The notes: generated by a model not told the origin, from the sequence alone. A stretch of 64,000 bases of DNA from Nymphaea colorata (GCF_008831285.2 NC_045140.1:12148505-12212504), one strand, 5' to 3'. Shown: positions 1-12,900, counted from the first letter of the stretch. A program made the numbers and translations.

Positions 1-246
1 ATATTTAAATAAAGTACTTGGTATTATGAGGTTGACGGAAATTTTGAATAATGTTCTATTTTGACCTTTTACCTATCCTCTTTCAAGCTCTTAGTGGGAA
101 AAGAGGGCTTTTTTTTTTTTTTGGTTGAATGTTAATATCTAATTGGTCCTCGTTAGCCACGGTCCATCAATAAGCAACCTGACCACTTAATAATCCTAAC
201 AGAAAAAAAAAATGCCAGTGAATGAAGAAGAAGATGGTTACCTTAC

Positions 247-542
247 CATTTCCAAAGAAGAAGCCAGCGGAAGAGACCAAAGGTCGCTGTCTGGGTCGGG
301 ACTGTGATGAGTGGGAATGTGTTTTAGGTAGTGAAGAGCCCGTTTACATAGTAAAACTGGGTCATTATGAGCCAATTCATCTTGGAAATGCATGATGAAG
401 CGCCATAAATCGAACTGCACCAGGATCAAATGATCTTGATCTGGGTTAGCAATGTAAAAAACAATGCTATGTGGGTCGAGTCTTGACTCGTGGCCCAATA
501 TATTGCTGATCCGAGCTGTTGATTCGATGATTCTTGAGTCAG
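247..542 (-). CDS. exon-like ORF of an unrecognised protein
   Basis: Read on the minus strand this stretch is open for about 98 codons and has a protein-like composition (for example the segment CKRALHYLKHIP and a run DLWSLPLASSLEM). It stops being open just after a good splice-donor sequence, ATG|GTAAGG, at 246-241. Possible acceptor AG dinucleotides lie around 543-545. If real, it is an internal exon whose next exon lies left of the window. I do not recognise the family, and no ATG opens the frame nearby. A second minus-strand frame is also open over the right half, so coding status is uncertain. It could equally be a fragment of a gene captured in repeat-rich DNA. Confidence 0.25.
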
Positions 543-1260
543 CTCACTGAGTTTGCCAACTATGTCTTAGAAGAGTGACAAATTACATGTTTACATGATT
601 TTCCTTGTCCATGGCACCAATGTCCCCAGAAGGTGCCATTGGTCATCAACATCCTAATGGCTTTAAAGCTTGCCCCACACATAGGCCCCATTTTAGTAGG
701 CGACACATGAAGCTGCCATTATGCCTCAGACTCTCTTTCATTACACAAACAAACCAAAGGATTCCATGGACAGAATTTTTCTAGCAGTACTCCAATAATT
801 CATTAATTGTTCATGAGCTACCTAGCCATCCATCATTTTAATTCTCTAACAAACCCACCTCTAAAGGTCACAATGCACTCAAAACATTTTAATCACCTCC
901 CTCTAGCACTACATAAAGAATGTTTTTACTGATGCAAGAAAAACATCAATAAAAATGTGCAATACATCAGGAGAACATTTGCTAAAGTCTTATACTCAAT
1001 GTCAGTAAAAATTAGTTGAAAAATATGAGAGCAGAGAAAAAAACAAGATTTACGTAGTTCAGTTTCTAGCAAGAACCTATGTCTACGAGAAGCAAAGCAA
1101 AGACTATTTTATTATCGCCGATGTACAGAGATATTTATAGATGCAGGAATTTACGAAAATATTTTCTCATTATCTTATCGTCTATCACCAAGAATCATGG
1201 GATGTGATAATTGTTATTCTGGTTTTGTTTTCATTTTGTTTTGTTTTGATTTTCCTTCAG

Positions 1261-1600
1261 TTATGCTGCTTCTTTCAATATGGTAATCAACCTTATCTGT
1301 AGCAGATCTTTCCTTAGCAGAATTATCGTCTCCTGCCTTTTTTGTTCTAACCGTAGTTCATCCTTCCTTAGCTGATTCCATATTGTCAATACTCCGCCAC
1401 AAACATAGCCGACCTGGGAGGCCAAGTTTGGAAGTAAGAGTGAAATGCTGATCTTTAGTAAGAGCCTTGGTAAAATATCAGCCAACTCAAGATATGAAGG
1501 TACCTATTTGGTGATATAATATGACCTTGAGCAACTTCTCCTGGATATAGTGGAAGTCGATTTGGATGTAGAAAACCTCATGCTAGAGAGAAGAAAATGA
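1261..1600 (-). mobile_element. Ty1/copia remnant: RNase H tail and LTR-side DNA
   Basis: On the minus strand, with frame changes, the translation gives the end of a copia RNase H domain: an IQIDFHYIQEK-like segment followed by FTKALTKDQHFTLTSKLGL, the usual C-terminal signature of copia polyproteins. The DNA to the left (about 900-1260) would be the LTR side, but I could not fix LTR ends. It has stops and shifts in all frames and is not functional. It belongs to a different copy from the remnant at 1929-3320, because that one has its own RNase H tail. Confidence 0.6.
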
Positions 1601-1928
1601 GTAAGGAAGGAGGTGACAGTATTTTAATGTGGTTCAACTGTTTAGTCTTTGTCCACGAAGAGAAAGTTTCTCTCTTGTTAATTTTCACAAGAGGAGAGAT
1701 TTCATTTATACTTAATTCATACGTTCATCAATCCTACATATCTTGGGATTTGATTGATTTACAAGATCCTGCGTTTTTCCCTTTTCTGAGATAGTTGCCA
1801 TTCTAGAATCGTTATTATCATAATCTCTTTTAGTTATAATCTTGGATCTGATATTGTTGGCCTAAGTGTTATTTCCTCCAGCATTGTTGCTGATTATATC
1901 ATAATCTGATTTATTATCCCCACTCAAG

Positions 1929-3320
1929 ATGAACGCTCGTGAAAGAGTGTTGAGTTTGAAACGGAGGTTATCAAAGGTAGTTGGAGGGTTTTGGGAGAAT
2001 GTCAGCCAGCTGATCAGCACTAGGAATATAATGTACTGTGAGATGATTCTTGGCATTGTGATCTCAAACAAAATGGACGTCGATCTCAATGTGCTTGCTT
2101 CGATTATGAAAGGCAGGGTTGGCAGAAAGAGAGGTAGCACTGATGTTATTACACCATAGACGAGGAACATGCTTCATAAAGATGTTCAATTCCTGTAGTA
2201 AAAACGTGAGTCATAAAACTTCAGAGGAACAATGGTAGGATCACAAGAGCCCGATATTCAGCTTCTGTGCTGGATCGAGCTACAGTAGCCTGTTTGCAAG
2301 TAGATCATCAGAGAAGAGATGAATGTGGTTTGGCTACTGGGCTGAAGGAGTGAGATCTGGTAAGGGCTGAAGTTGGCGAATCGTCCAATTTGAGGTGATG
2401 GCAATCGTGAGAAGAACGCGTATAGAGGTATGTTTGGCTACTGGGCTGAAGGTTTCAAAGTAGTCAAGACCGTGTTCTTGAGTATGGCCCTTGGTGACTA
2501 AGCGAGCTTTGTAGTGTTCAAGTGCACCGTCAGCTTTCCTTTTGATATGAAAAACCCATTTGGAACCAACAACCTTAGCAAAGAGAGGTGGCGGGACAAG
2601 AATCCATGTACGATTGTTGTTGAGAGCTGCAAGTTCGGCTTTCATAGCATGAACCCATGAGTATGTTTCAAGGCTTGGGACATGGTATGAGGTTCAGTTT
2701 CAAGGTTGAGATTGGTGAGATGTAGTTCAGGGAGATGATACTTGGAAATGGTGTAGGTTTTGGGCTTGAGAGAGCCAGTTTGAGACTGAGTGAGCATGAA
2801 ATGGGATCTCTATGGGTTTGAAAGTGTCGGAGGTGGTGGAGGAATGGGGAATGTTGTAGGTTCATGTTGCATATCCTGGGTAGGAGAGATGTGGGAGAAG
2901 GGGAAGGAATAGGGGAGGTTGGTTGGGTTGAGAGATCAGGTGTGAGAGGTGGATGTGACACAATTTGGGTTGGGGCATGATTCTATGATAGGTTTTGGGA
3001 AGGCATGGTTATGATTAAGGGGACGATAGGTACAGGTTTATTTGGTGAGGGTGAGGATGTTGACGCCAAGGCTTTGAAGGGATATACACCTTCATCAAAT
3101 ACCACATGTCTACTAATAAAAAGTTTGTTCGTATCTTGATCGAAGCAAATATATCCTTTGTGCATGCTGTTGTAACCAAGAACAACGTGTTGCTTGTTGC
3201 GAAACTATAATTTGTGAGAGTGGAAAACACGTAGACATGGATAGCATGCACACCCAAAAAACCTTTAAAAATTTATAATCCGAAGAGTTTTTAAACAAAA
3301 CTTGATATGGTGACTGCATT
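1929..3320 (-). mobile_element. Ty1/copia remnant, minus strand (integrase end, RT, RNase H tail)
   Basis: Read right to left, the order is that of a copia polyprotein with large deletions. The end of the integrase region is at about 3320-2980 (KNSSDYKFLKVF, then HKGYICFDQDTNKLFISRHV). The start of the reverse transcriptase is at 2645-2334 (NRTWILVPPP, KWVFHIKRKADG, ARLVTKGHTQ, FETFSPVAKHTSIRVLL). The RNase H tail is at about 2170-1930 ([31 protein letters not shown]). The RT core after the FSPV motif is missing, and several stops and shifts are present. This is a dead, internally deleted copy lying head to head with the plus-strand copia remnant that begins near 3.6 kb. Confidence 0.8.
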
Positions 3321-3599
3321 TTAAGAACCCGTGTTCACATTCTATTGATCAAGAAGACAGCAGTTCTTAAAGAAAAATCCCAATATTTGTAGGGTAAGTT
3401 GGCATGTGTAAGAAGTGTTATTCCGATGTCAACTATATGCCTTTGTTTGCTTTCTATGCTGCCATTTTCCTGATGCACATGAGGACAAGCAACTCTGTGA
3501 ACAATATCAATCTGTTTGAGGTAGGTAGAGATAGTTCGATATTCTCCTCCCTAGTCGCTTTGAACTGCCTTGATTTTCCAATCAAATTGTCGTTCAACC

Positions 3600-6500
3600 A
3601 TAACTTAAAACGTTTTAAAGAAGGATACTCCCTCCAGTGATACTTTTGAAGCTGATAATAATGGTGGACAAAGCAAAACAAAATCAAGTATTGAATGTCA
3701 ATACTGTGGAAGGAAATGATACACTGCAAGGAATTGCTGGGATATTCCTAAGGCATTTTCCGCCATGACGCTTGAAGAAGTCAAAGATGAAGCATGGTAC
3801 CCTGGCATCAGAGCAACAAATCGTGTCACCATGGATGAATCCCAGATGACCAAAAAACAAGTCTACCAAGGAGGCAAAGCTATAATTGTAGGCAATGTCT
3901 CTTCTATTCCAGTTTCTCATGTTGGGAGTATGGTGATTCAATCTAACAAGCGATATTTTAAACTCAGTCGTGTTCTTCATGCACCGTATATTACCAAAAA
4001 CTTGCTATCAGTAAGTCAATTTACATTAGAAAACAACTGCATTTTTTAGTTCACTCCGTTTGGATTCTATGTAAAGGTCTTCGAACAGGCGAGGTCCTCG
4101 CGCAAGGGTTAAGGACACGGACAAAACTATATGAGATTAAGCCATCAAGAAAGAAAGTGTTTTTAGCCAACAAAAGCCAGCGACCCGCGTCATTTGACAT
4201 ATGGCACCAACAATTGGGACATGCAAACAAAAGATCAATTGAAATTTTCCACTCCAAAGGATTGATTCATTTTTCAAATAAAGAAGATGGAGTTTGTAAA
4301 GGATGCCTTGTTGGAAAAGCTCACAAGTTGCCTTTCAAACCTGCCTTGCACAAGTCAACTCGTCCTCTAGAGCTACTTCATGTTGACGTCTGGGTCCATC
4401 TCCATGTGAGTCAAGGGAAAACTTTAATTATTTCTTTTGGTAGACAATTACTCTCATTATGTTTGGTTGTTTCCTCTCAAGTGTAAGTCAGATGTGTTCA
4501 AAATGTTTGTCGACTTCAAATCTATTGTTGAGAACCAGCTGCAAGAAAAAATTAAAATTCTCCAATCGATAATGGAGGAGAATTCATTAGTACCCAATTT
4601 GATTCCTTTCTAATTGAACATGGTATCTTCCATCGATTTTCCTGCCTATACACACCCGAACAAAACGGATTAGTTGAAAGGAAACATAAACATGTTGTGG
4701 AAATTGGACTCTGTATGCTTAACGGGTCCAAGATGCCATCTCGGGTTTGGGTAGATGCTGTCCGAACAGCAGTGTTCATTATAAATCGACTTCCTAGGAA
4801 ACATGGTAGTCAATAGACACCATATGAAATCTTGTTCAAATACAGACTAGACTACTCTCTATTTTGAATTTTTGGAGCTATATGTTATCATGTGTTAACA
4901 GCTTATCCCCGAGACAAGTTGGAACCCAAAACTAATGTGTGTGTTCTAATTGGGTATGGTGTCAAACACAAGGGGTATATGTGCTTTGATCCAAAGACAG
5001 TAAGATTTATATTAGTCGACATGTTTTCTTCGATGAGAGCAAACTTGGCTTCCAAGGATTAGAAATGGACAGTAGTCATAGCCCTACCAACATCAATTTA
5101 TGGTAGTCTTTCCCATGAAACTAGACCACCAAAACCAAAATCAGCCTAGCATCACCCAATGACCAAACCAAAATGACCCCATCCTCACTTCCTCACCACT
5201 ATCGACTGGTCCTATCACAGCAACTGAATGGCTTAATCCCTATGAACCACCTGTTCTAAGTGTTAACCACCCATTAGAACTTGCTTCATCTCACCTACGT
5301 CCTTTCCATTCGTTGCCACCAACTACTGCTCCATCTAATACAGCCATCATCCCTTCAACCTCCACCAGTGAACAACCGTCCTCGAGCTCTCCCACCTTAC
5401 AACCCACAATACCATTTGTTCCCTTACCTTCTCACACACACACCATGATCACCAGGTCATGACAGGTCACCTCAAACCAAAAACCTATGTCACCATTCAG
5501 TCTCATACCACCAAAAATCACTATGAACCTGCTACTTATACGGATGCCTCTAATCTACTGCTTGGCAACGTAATATGGATGCTGAATTTTGTGCTTTGTA
5601 GCAAAATCATACATGGGAATTGGTACCTCATCAAGATCATTTTCATGTTATTGGATCCAAGTGGGTTTACAAGCTAAAATATAATCCTGACGGTGCTATT
5701 GCTAGACATAAAGCTAGGCTCGTGGCCAAAGGTTATCTTCAAGAAGCTGGTGTTGATTTCAATGAGACATTTAGTCCCGTCATTAAACCCTCTTTATGCA
5801 TGCTTCTCTCCTTGGCAGCACAATCCAAATGGGACATTCGCCAGCTCAACTTTGATAATGCCTTCTTGAATGGCATTCTCATAGAGGAGGTTTATATGTT
5901 GTAGCCTCAAGGCTATGAAGACCCGAAGAGACCAAATCAAGTGGGTCATCTTATAAAGGCCCTATATGGCCTAAAACAAGCACCACATGCCTGATACATG
6001 TGCCTCAGTAACTTTCTCCAAGATCTGGGATTTCATGTTTTCAACTCGGATCTTTCTCTATTCATTTCTCAAGACTGCCAAGTCTTCGTTCTTGTCTACG
6101 TTGATGACATATTGGTAACTGGACCATCTACGAGGTCACATAAAGGGTAATTCAAGAGCTCAAACAACACTTTTCCATCAAAGATATGGGTCGGCTGTCA
6201 TATTTCTTAGGCATTGAGGTTCTCTATCAAATTGATTATATTTATCTCGATCAAAGGAATTATCTACTCAATATTCTTAAACAAACCCACATGGAAAAGG
6301 CCAAGGCATCGACTACACCTATGAACACCACCCATAAGCTGCACAAGGATGGAATCTCATATGACAACGATACATTCTACCGAAGTATTATCAGTGCACT
6401 TCAATATGCCTACATCACCAGACCGGATCTTTCATTTTCAGTCAACAAAGTATGCCAATACATGCATCTGCCAACCATTGATCATTGGAAAGCAGTCAAA

Positions 6501-6824
6501 AGAATCCTACGATATGTTCAAGGTACTCTCTACTATGGTTTGTGTTCCAAATCAACCACATATCCACTCACTCTTCATGCATATGTTGATGCCGATTGAA
6601 GAGGTTGTTTAGATGACCAGAAGTCGACCAGAAGATGCGTGATATTCCTTGAGCAAATGTCACTTCGTTCGAGATCATGTCAACAAAGGCCATATCAAAG
6701 TTCAATTCCTACGATCAAATGAACAAATTGCTAACGGTTTAACAAAACCATTGAATGTCACTCTGCATCATCAATTTACAAATAATTTGAACGTAGTTGA
6801 TTACATGCTCAAATTGAAGGGGCG
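3600..6824 (+). mobile_element. Ty1/copia retrotransposon body, decayed (gag end to RNase H)
   Basis: Domains appear in copia order. A broken gag zinc knuckle is at about 3693-3745, where the expected Gly-His of CX2CX4HX4C has become stop-Tyr. The protease end is at 3765-4049 (SRVLHAPYITKNLLSVSQF). The GAG-pre-integrase HHCC zinc region is at 4190-4350 (WHQQLGH and CKGCLVGKAHKLPF). The integrase core is at about 4560-4850 (YTPEQNGLVERKHKHVVE) and its C-terminus at about 4900-5060. Reverse transcriptase is at about 5620-6180 ([24 protein letters not shown]). RNase H starts at about 6190 and is cut after AYVDAD at 6598; its tail resumes at 6649 (HFVRDHVNKGHIKVQFL). Many stops and shifts show that it cannot encode a polyprotein. 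No 5' LTR or primer-binding site was found. Confidence 0.9.
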
Positions 6825-7292
6825 TGTTAAGACTGAATATCCAATCGTTGATGCTAATTATGTCAAGACCTGCTATCCAGCCATTGAAGAGACCTGTTGT
6901 CCAGGCGTTGCAAATAAAAGTGCAGCTCCAGATCAACAGTAGCCATCTCAAACTGGGTAGTAACCGACTTAGAGTAAAATTTCAATGCTACTTAAATTCT
7001 TAAGAGAACACTAAAGTGACTTCGAAATGTGATCTTCAAAAGGTCTCTAAATGATCTTTGTAAAGATTTTTCAATTCAAAATTTTTTAAACCAAAATGTT
7101 TTATACTTTCAAACGACTCTTCAAAAACTTTTTCAAAAATTTGAAGCATTAAATTTTCAATATTTTCTCAAACATTACACCACATTTAGAATGAAAAGAT
7201 GTTTAAGCCAAAACAAAATGCATCGATTAAATATAGCCCTTGGATTGGTTTCTCCCAGTAAAGGCGCCGGAAATGGTCAATCCTCATACTGA
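6811..7292 (+). repeat. polypurine tract and probable 3' LTR start of the copia element
   Basis: Immediately after the last polyprotein codons there is a purine-rich tract, AAATTGAAGGGGCG (6811-6824), followed by TGTTAAGACT at 6825. This is the usual PPT-TG junction where a copia 3' LTR begins. I could not locate the LTR's right end or a second copy to compare, so the end given here is only nominal. Short ORFs over the LTR look like chance. Confidence 0.45.
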
Positions 7293-7299
7293 GGGATGA

Positions 7300-8925
7300 G
7301 TCTATTTCTCTCTCATTTAAAATAAAACCTCATTTTTCTATATCGCTCCAAAAACTAAATATTTTTGGGAATGCAAACAAAAAGCTATGATGCTTCCTTG
7401 TGCAGATCATGATGGGTTTGTTTCATAGGTTGTCCAAGAGGTCATGCTTTGAAGAAATGATTGGACACAGAGACAAACATTTTCGAGAGCATACATGGTG
7501 AAAATCAAAAAAGAGGTTTTTTACCATCTTTTTTTTGCAATGGTTGGAATAGTAGGAAGATTATTGATTTGCGTAGGCATTAGACAATGCCATTGTGTTT
7601 ATCACATGTAGGTCTACATTGCCAAAGTTACAATGTAGCTGATGGTGGTGTAAAAGGCTACATATCATCGCAGCTTATAGTGGATCTTCTTGTTTATGCC
7701 CCTCTTGGGGTTGAACCACTATCTTTCATTGCCATTAATTATTAGAGCAAAACAAACTATGGATACCACTTTCAATTCATACTATCCACATTTTATAAAA
7801 GTGGAGAAGCTTTAGAGAAGATTTTTCAAAAAAAAAAAAAACTAACTCTGTCATAAGCCTTACTTCAATCATCATGCATTCACGTTTGGCTTATGTGCAC
7901 CATTTCTTGACTCAATTGAATGTTGTTTTGAATGCTGGATATAGGAAGGGATGTGACTGAGAATCAGTCAATTCTCTTTACACATAATATGAGTAAAATT
8001 TTTAAAATACTATTACAAAGGGATATTAGGCGAAATTTATACGTATCTTTTTCTTCATCCTCCTTTGAGATGAGGACCAGATGCTATTAATAGACAACTT
8101 GTTGATCAGTATGAGTAGATTATTAATTATATGCCTCAGATTGTCCCTAACAATGCTCCAATAAGGCTGAAAAAGCTGCAGATTATTTCAACCATCTGAC
8201 CTTATAGTTGTATCCTTATCAACATGCATCACTAATCACAAGATTTCTTCATCTCACTTCCTTCAAGAGCATTTGTTTTTTATTTGAGACACAGTTAGCC
8301 CTTCTCCAATCTTCTTAGGTAAGGATCCAATGGCAAGGACAATGGTAAGTATATCCTTAAAGCATAAAGTGTTGACATCAAAAACCTCTTCCATGTGATT
8401 GGTGAACCTTTCTTCAGAGTGAACTGTCTGAATGTGATATCTCATTTGCTTCCCTTTGATGATAATATAATAACAACACCATCCTACAACCAAGATATTC
8501 TAGATTTTTTATGTCATTTTTCTTTCTTCCAACTTAAGAAGATGGATGGTCTTCTTTAGGTGGTTGGATTCTCTGTCTAGGGCATCTTAGTCTTCAACTT
8601 CTCCCTCCTTTGGGCTTCCACTATTTGACTCTTCAGTTAACCAATCCTTTTAGGGAGGTCACAAGACCCATATTGGTCCACCACTGATGCCCTTCCCTAA
8701 TTGCCTTCAACTTAGAGATGATGTTAATCATAGGGCAGCTACTTCAACCCTCTTCAATGATTTCCCTGCAACCTTTCATAGAATCTCAATAATTAGAATA
8801 TCTAAATACTAGTTTTCCATTGTATAGTTATGATTGCTTGAGATTTTAAGCGCTATGGGATTATGTTTAAGTACTACGGGATTATGACCTGATGTCATAT
8901 GAGGTAGCACTTTCAATCTAAACAA
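7300..8925. other. intergenic DNA, nothing recognised
   Basis: AT-rich sequence without a recognisable gene, RNA or element end. Short open frames (for example 8263-8493 on the minus strand) show no family similarity I can recognise. It may include the rest of the copia LTR or other decayed retroelement DNA. Confidence 0.4.
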
Positions 8926-10620
8926 CTAGTATCTACCATCTACCCATTGAGACAAAACAAAACATCTATCCAATTTGCATATTATTTTCCCTTCATCCCT
9001 CCTATTGTCAGTCCACGTATATCTCCAATTAAAGTTAAAAATTTGAACAAAGTCATTGTGATTAATGAAATTAGCAAATGGAATGCAAGAGCATAATGCT
9101 GGCTGCCTTCCCATCTTCTCAAGACCCCTCATGAAGTTGAAGTCACCCATACATATCATGGGGCAGCTCAACCAGTTCATGTTTGAGCTCAATTTACTAA
9201 ACAAGTGGTGCCTGATCATAAAATCAGAATCCAAGTAGACGCCAACAAATTTTGAAAACCTTTTAAATGATTTATCAGTCACATGAAGAAAAATCCAATA
9301 TGGATGAAATTAACATTCCACCATATTGTCTCAAAACTCCATAAAATCTAAGCTTTTGCCCACTTACTAGTGATTTGGTATCTTGCCTGTTAAACTGTAA
9401 GCATTCAACAAGATGACTTTCATGGTTGCAGGTGAGGGTTCAACACCTCCACCCACAACCTCCACCCCCCCCCCCCCTCCCACAACCCCCGCCAGCCCCC
9501 AAAGACAGATGCTCACTTTGCTCATACGGCAACATAGAGATATTTTCTTTCTCTGTGTTGTTGCATTCTTATTTATTGGAACAACGCATGAGTAACCTTC
9601 ATGTCTGCTTGAGCAGTAGTTGTTCCATTTGGGCCTACCTGTTTCAGTTCAAGATTAGTATCGACCACTCCTTGACTACCATCCATCGCTTGAGGCAAGA
9701 TATTTCATTCCATCTCTAATAGAGCCTCTTTGGCGGGGGGGAGCACTTGCAGACATCTTTTTCAACTTCTGCCCTCTTTCTTTTGAGTGCTCTCTTCTTC
9801 GCTTGATTGGTGTTTTTCATTTTTTTCCTTTCTTCCGAGTTACCTACCATTGCCAGGTCGTTGTCCACCACCATGCCACCTTGAAGAGTTGAGCACTTCA
9901 TTCCCCCTTGCATGGCCTATGCTGGGTTGTGATTTAGCTGGTCCGTCTCCAGCTCATTCCCCATCGTTGTTGTGTCTTCTTTTGTCCCCTCGAAAGAGTT
10001 TTACCTTGTTCTGACTCCATTCTGGCTTAGATGATTTCATCAAATTAGCCTCATCTTTTTTGCCATAAGGATTATCCACAACAATGGTTTCTTGATTATC
10101 AGTTTTGTGTTTCCCATGCCACCGATCCAGAGTTTGAAACCGATTAGTACACAACGGCATCTTTGGCATTTTAACTGCTTGCCAATCATGGCCATTGGGG
10201 AGATTGTTTCTGGACTTCTCATTAGCCTTCACCTCCATAGGCAAGAAATATAGTGATTCGTAGAAGCACATTTCATGTGGTATCTAATTTTTGTCTCATA
10301 TTCCACTTTATAATCTGGAGTCAGTAAAAAATAGTTTCACTTCTAGAACTAGACAAAACCCAAGAGAAGACCATACTAACAATGTCTTTCGTGTATATAT
10401 CAGCTTTAATAAAAGTAAACCCTATCAGATTAGTAATTAATCGAAAATGTTATGCTTCCATAGCTGGGCAGGCATGTCAAGGAGTTTTGCCCAAAATTCA
10501 GACTTTGTTATCAACCTCTATCTCTAAAGGCATGCCCCAAAACCAGCACTTTTGTTATCAGCAACCGCCCCACCAATTCCCCATCTTCTTAGTTCCGTAG
10601 TGCAATTATTGTTGGCTTTG
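8926..10620 (-). mobile_element. LINE (L1-type) remnant, minus strand
   Basis: On the minus strand, 9282-8926 encodes part of an endonuclease/exonuclease/phosphatase domain of a plant L1 LINE: CMGDFNFMRG, then FNFNWRYTWTDNRRDEGKI and LDRCFVLSQW, the usual GDFN...TWTN...LDR layout. Upstream, at about 10620-9954, are pieces of a LINE ORF1 protein. The segment EFWAKLLDMPAQLWKHNIF at about 10500-10440 resembles the gag-like DUF4283 region, and a longer basic frame runs from 10271 to 9954. The reverse-transcriptase part is absent, as expected for a broken or deleted copy. A C homopolymer near 9466-9480 interrupts the other strand. Confidence 0.65.
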
Positions 10621-10799
10621 TTGGAAGTCTCGATAAAAAAAATCCCCTTTCCAACAGAGGAAGTAGAGAGAGTACACACCTGGCCACTAGATCGACATTC
10701 TCCTCTTAATTTAGCATGCACTTTTGGATAGTCACCCTTCTCTTCCACCATTTCCCTCCCACGCCCACGATGGTTGTAGTGGCAGGGGCAGAGCCAAGG

Positions 10800-11290
10800 C
10801 GGGGCCATATGAGCTTGTCCCTACCTCATAAAAAATTTTAAAAGAATTTACATGTAAATTTTAAAAAAATTTACTTGTTCTATATATTTTTGGTCTTATT
10901 CAAAATTTAGAAACTTTAATGTGGTCCCCCTCATGAAAAGTTTATGGCAATGTAGGCTCGCATGGGCCTTGTCCACACCTCAAAAAAAAAGTTGAAAAAA
11001 TTTACATGTAAATTTTAAAAAAATTCATTTGTTCTACATAAAAATTTTAAAAAATAATATTTTGGTCTTACTTAAAATTTAGAAACTTTAATTTGGTCCC
11101 CCTCATGAAAAATTTATGGCAAGGTAGCCCGCATGGGCCTTGTCCCCACCTCAACAAAAAAATTAAAAGAATTTACATGTAAATTTTAAAAAAATTTATT
11201 TGTTCTACATAAAAATGTTAAAAAATGTTATTTTGGTCTTTACTCAACATACATTTAGAAACTTTAATTTGGTTTCTCTCATAAAAAATT
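10800..11290. repeat. tandem repeat, three copies of about 155-170 bp
   Basis: Three diverged copies lie head to tail, marked by CTTGTCC...ACCTCA at 10814, 10968 and 11139. Each is followed by an ATTTACATGTAAATTTTAAA block and by a TTTAGAAACTTTAAT block. The first copy is preceded by GCAGGGGCAGAGCCAAGG, a phrase often seen at the edges of plant repeats. No coding function is seen. Confidence 0.8.
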
Positions 11291-11396
11291 TATGACTTCT
11301 GTTGTGAAGGTTTTTAGCTTAAAACTAATATCACACTATTATCACCTCTCTCAATGACAGATCTTGAACTCCTACTGTCCATCACCCTTCCCAAGG

Positions 11397-11601
11397 TCAC
11401 AAGCCTTCATTGAGGACAAAAAAACTAAAACCCGATCCCCAATGAAACCCTATCAGTTGATCTCTCTACCTATACCTAGCATCAGTATCAATTTCAACTC
11501 ATCACAAGCCTTCCATTGAGGACAAAAAAACTAAAACCCGACCCCCAATGGAACCCTATCAGTTGATCTCTCTGCGTAGCATCAGTATCAATTTCGAACT
11601 C
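11397..11601. repeat. tandem duplication, two copies of about 105 bp
   Basis: TCACAAGCCTT at 11397 recurs at 11502, followed in both copies by the same run through GAGGACAAAAAAACTAAAAC, CTATCAGTTGATCTCTCT and AGCATCAGTATCAATTTC. A few substitutions and a short indel separate the copies, so the duplication is fairly recent. It is noncoding. Confidence 0.9.
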
Positions 11602-12900
11602 AAAAAGGGAGTCTTTTCAGTTTGGGTGGTGTAAGTCGATCCTATATTAAGAATGATGTATTTCTTTCAAAAGTGGTAGTTCCCCTTTTTTACTCTTTGG
11701 TATTTTTCATTTTTCAAGAGTAAATCATTTGAAAAATAATTTTCTGACACTTTAATGATTTGGTCCTTATAAGGAGGCTTGCAGGCACCGTTCAATCCCA
11801 TTGACAGTCTGGATTGAATGTGACTTGTTGGCTAAGGCCGTTTGCGGGCCAGAGCTACTGGACTGGGCTGTGTCCTAATGTCTTCTTGTAATACTATTTT
11901 TTCTTGTTGAAGACTACTACTTGTCGTGCTGTCTAAATCAAGACGTAGATGGCTAGATAATTTCCAAATCCCACAGATGCCTTTTTTTTATGGCTTTATT
12001 GTCTTCCTCTTCTTCGCCAGTGTAGCTGTCTCACCATAAATACGTCTGATCATTTCTCTACCAAGGTGGAACTCGTCCCTTGATCACTCCATAAGGCAAG
12101 AAAGCTCGTGTTTGTAGGAGTAATGTACCGAAGCGTATGGTGTTTAAGTAAAAGCACGAGGCGTTCATTGTAATATGTACTAAAGGTCATTCAATTAAAA
12201 ACATTTTGATCTTTTTTTTTCTTCTTCTATGAGAGAGAGAGAGAGAGTCTAAGCGTAATCATAACATTGCTCAAGTAGAGCAGAGCTAGGATTTTTTCCT
12301 TAAAAGAAAGGGGCGTTGTACAATTTCCAAAATTTTCACTAGGGCCGAATGAAAATTTTTTGAAAGTTTTATATGATGATAGAACCGAGGGAGGGCTCCC
12401 TCAACATTGACCACTCAATGTTCCTCTCTTGATGAGGCTGTCGTCTCGTGGAGCTGGCACCACAATTTCAGATTGGGAAGGAACATTAGAATTCGATAGA
12501 ATATTAAGAAAGGATATGAGTCCGTGCAAGCAGGAAGCCAAGAATTGGTAGTCTAGTTATATAATGAGGTGCGGGTTAAGTATAAGAAAACTTCTGTAAA
12601 ATGTGTTGTTATAAGTGTTTTTTTTTTTCTCTTTCCTTCTCAAACGGGAACGAGAAGAAAAAAGGATCGGTTGGAAGGAAAATGCTGTTTTAAAGTTTTA
12701 CCGATTCATCAGTTTTTACAGTCGCAGAGAAACTATTTCTTGGAAACTTAATTACACCCGATGTGGGAAGATGAGGGAATCTTGGCAGGCGTATATTTAG
12801 CTGCTCCAACATCTATCTTACATCTGCTTCTAATGTAAGCTTTCAAAAAAAGCCGCCGCAAGGATTTTTTTTCCCCTCTTTTTTTTTCCAGAAGATCGAA
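11602..12900. other. intergenic DNA
   Basis: No recognisable gene. It contains a short GA microsatellite near 12231-12247 and poly-T runs. The right end is the 3' flank of the minus-strand AIR12-like gene. Short ORFs at 12569-12800 overlap in two frames and look random. Confidence 0.4.
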
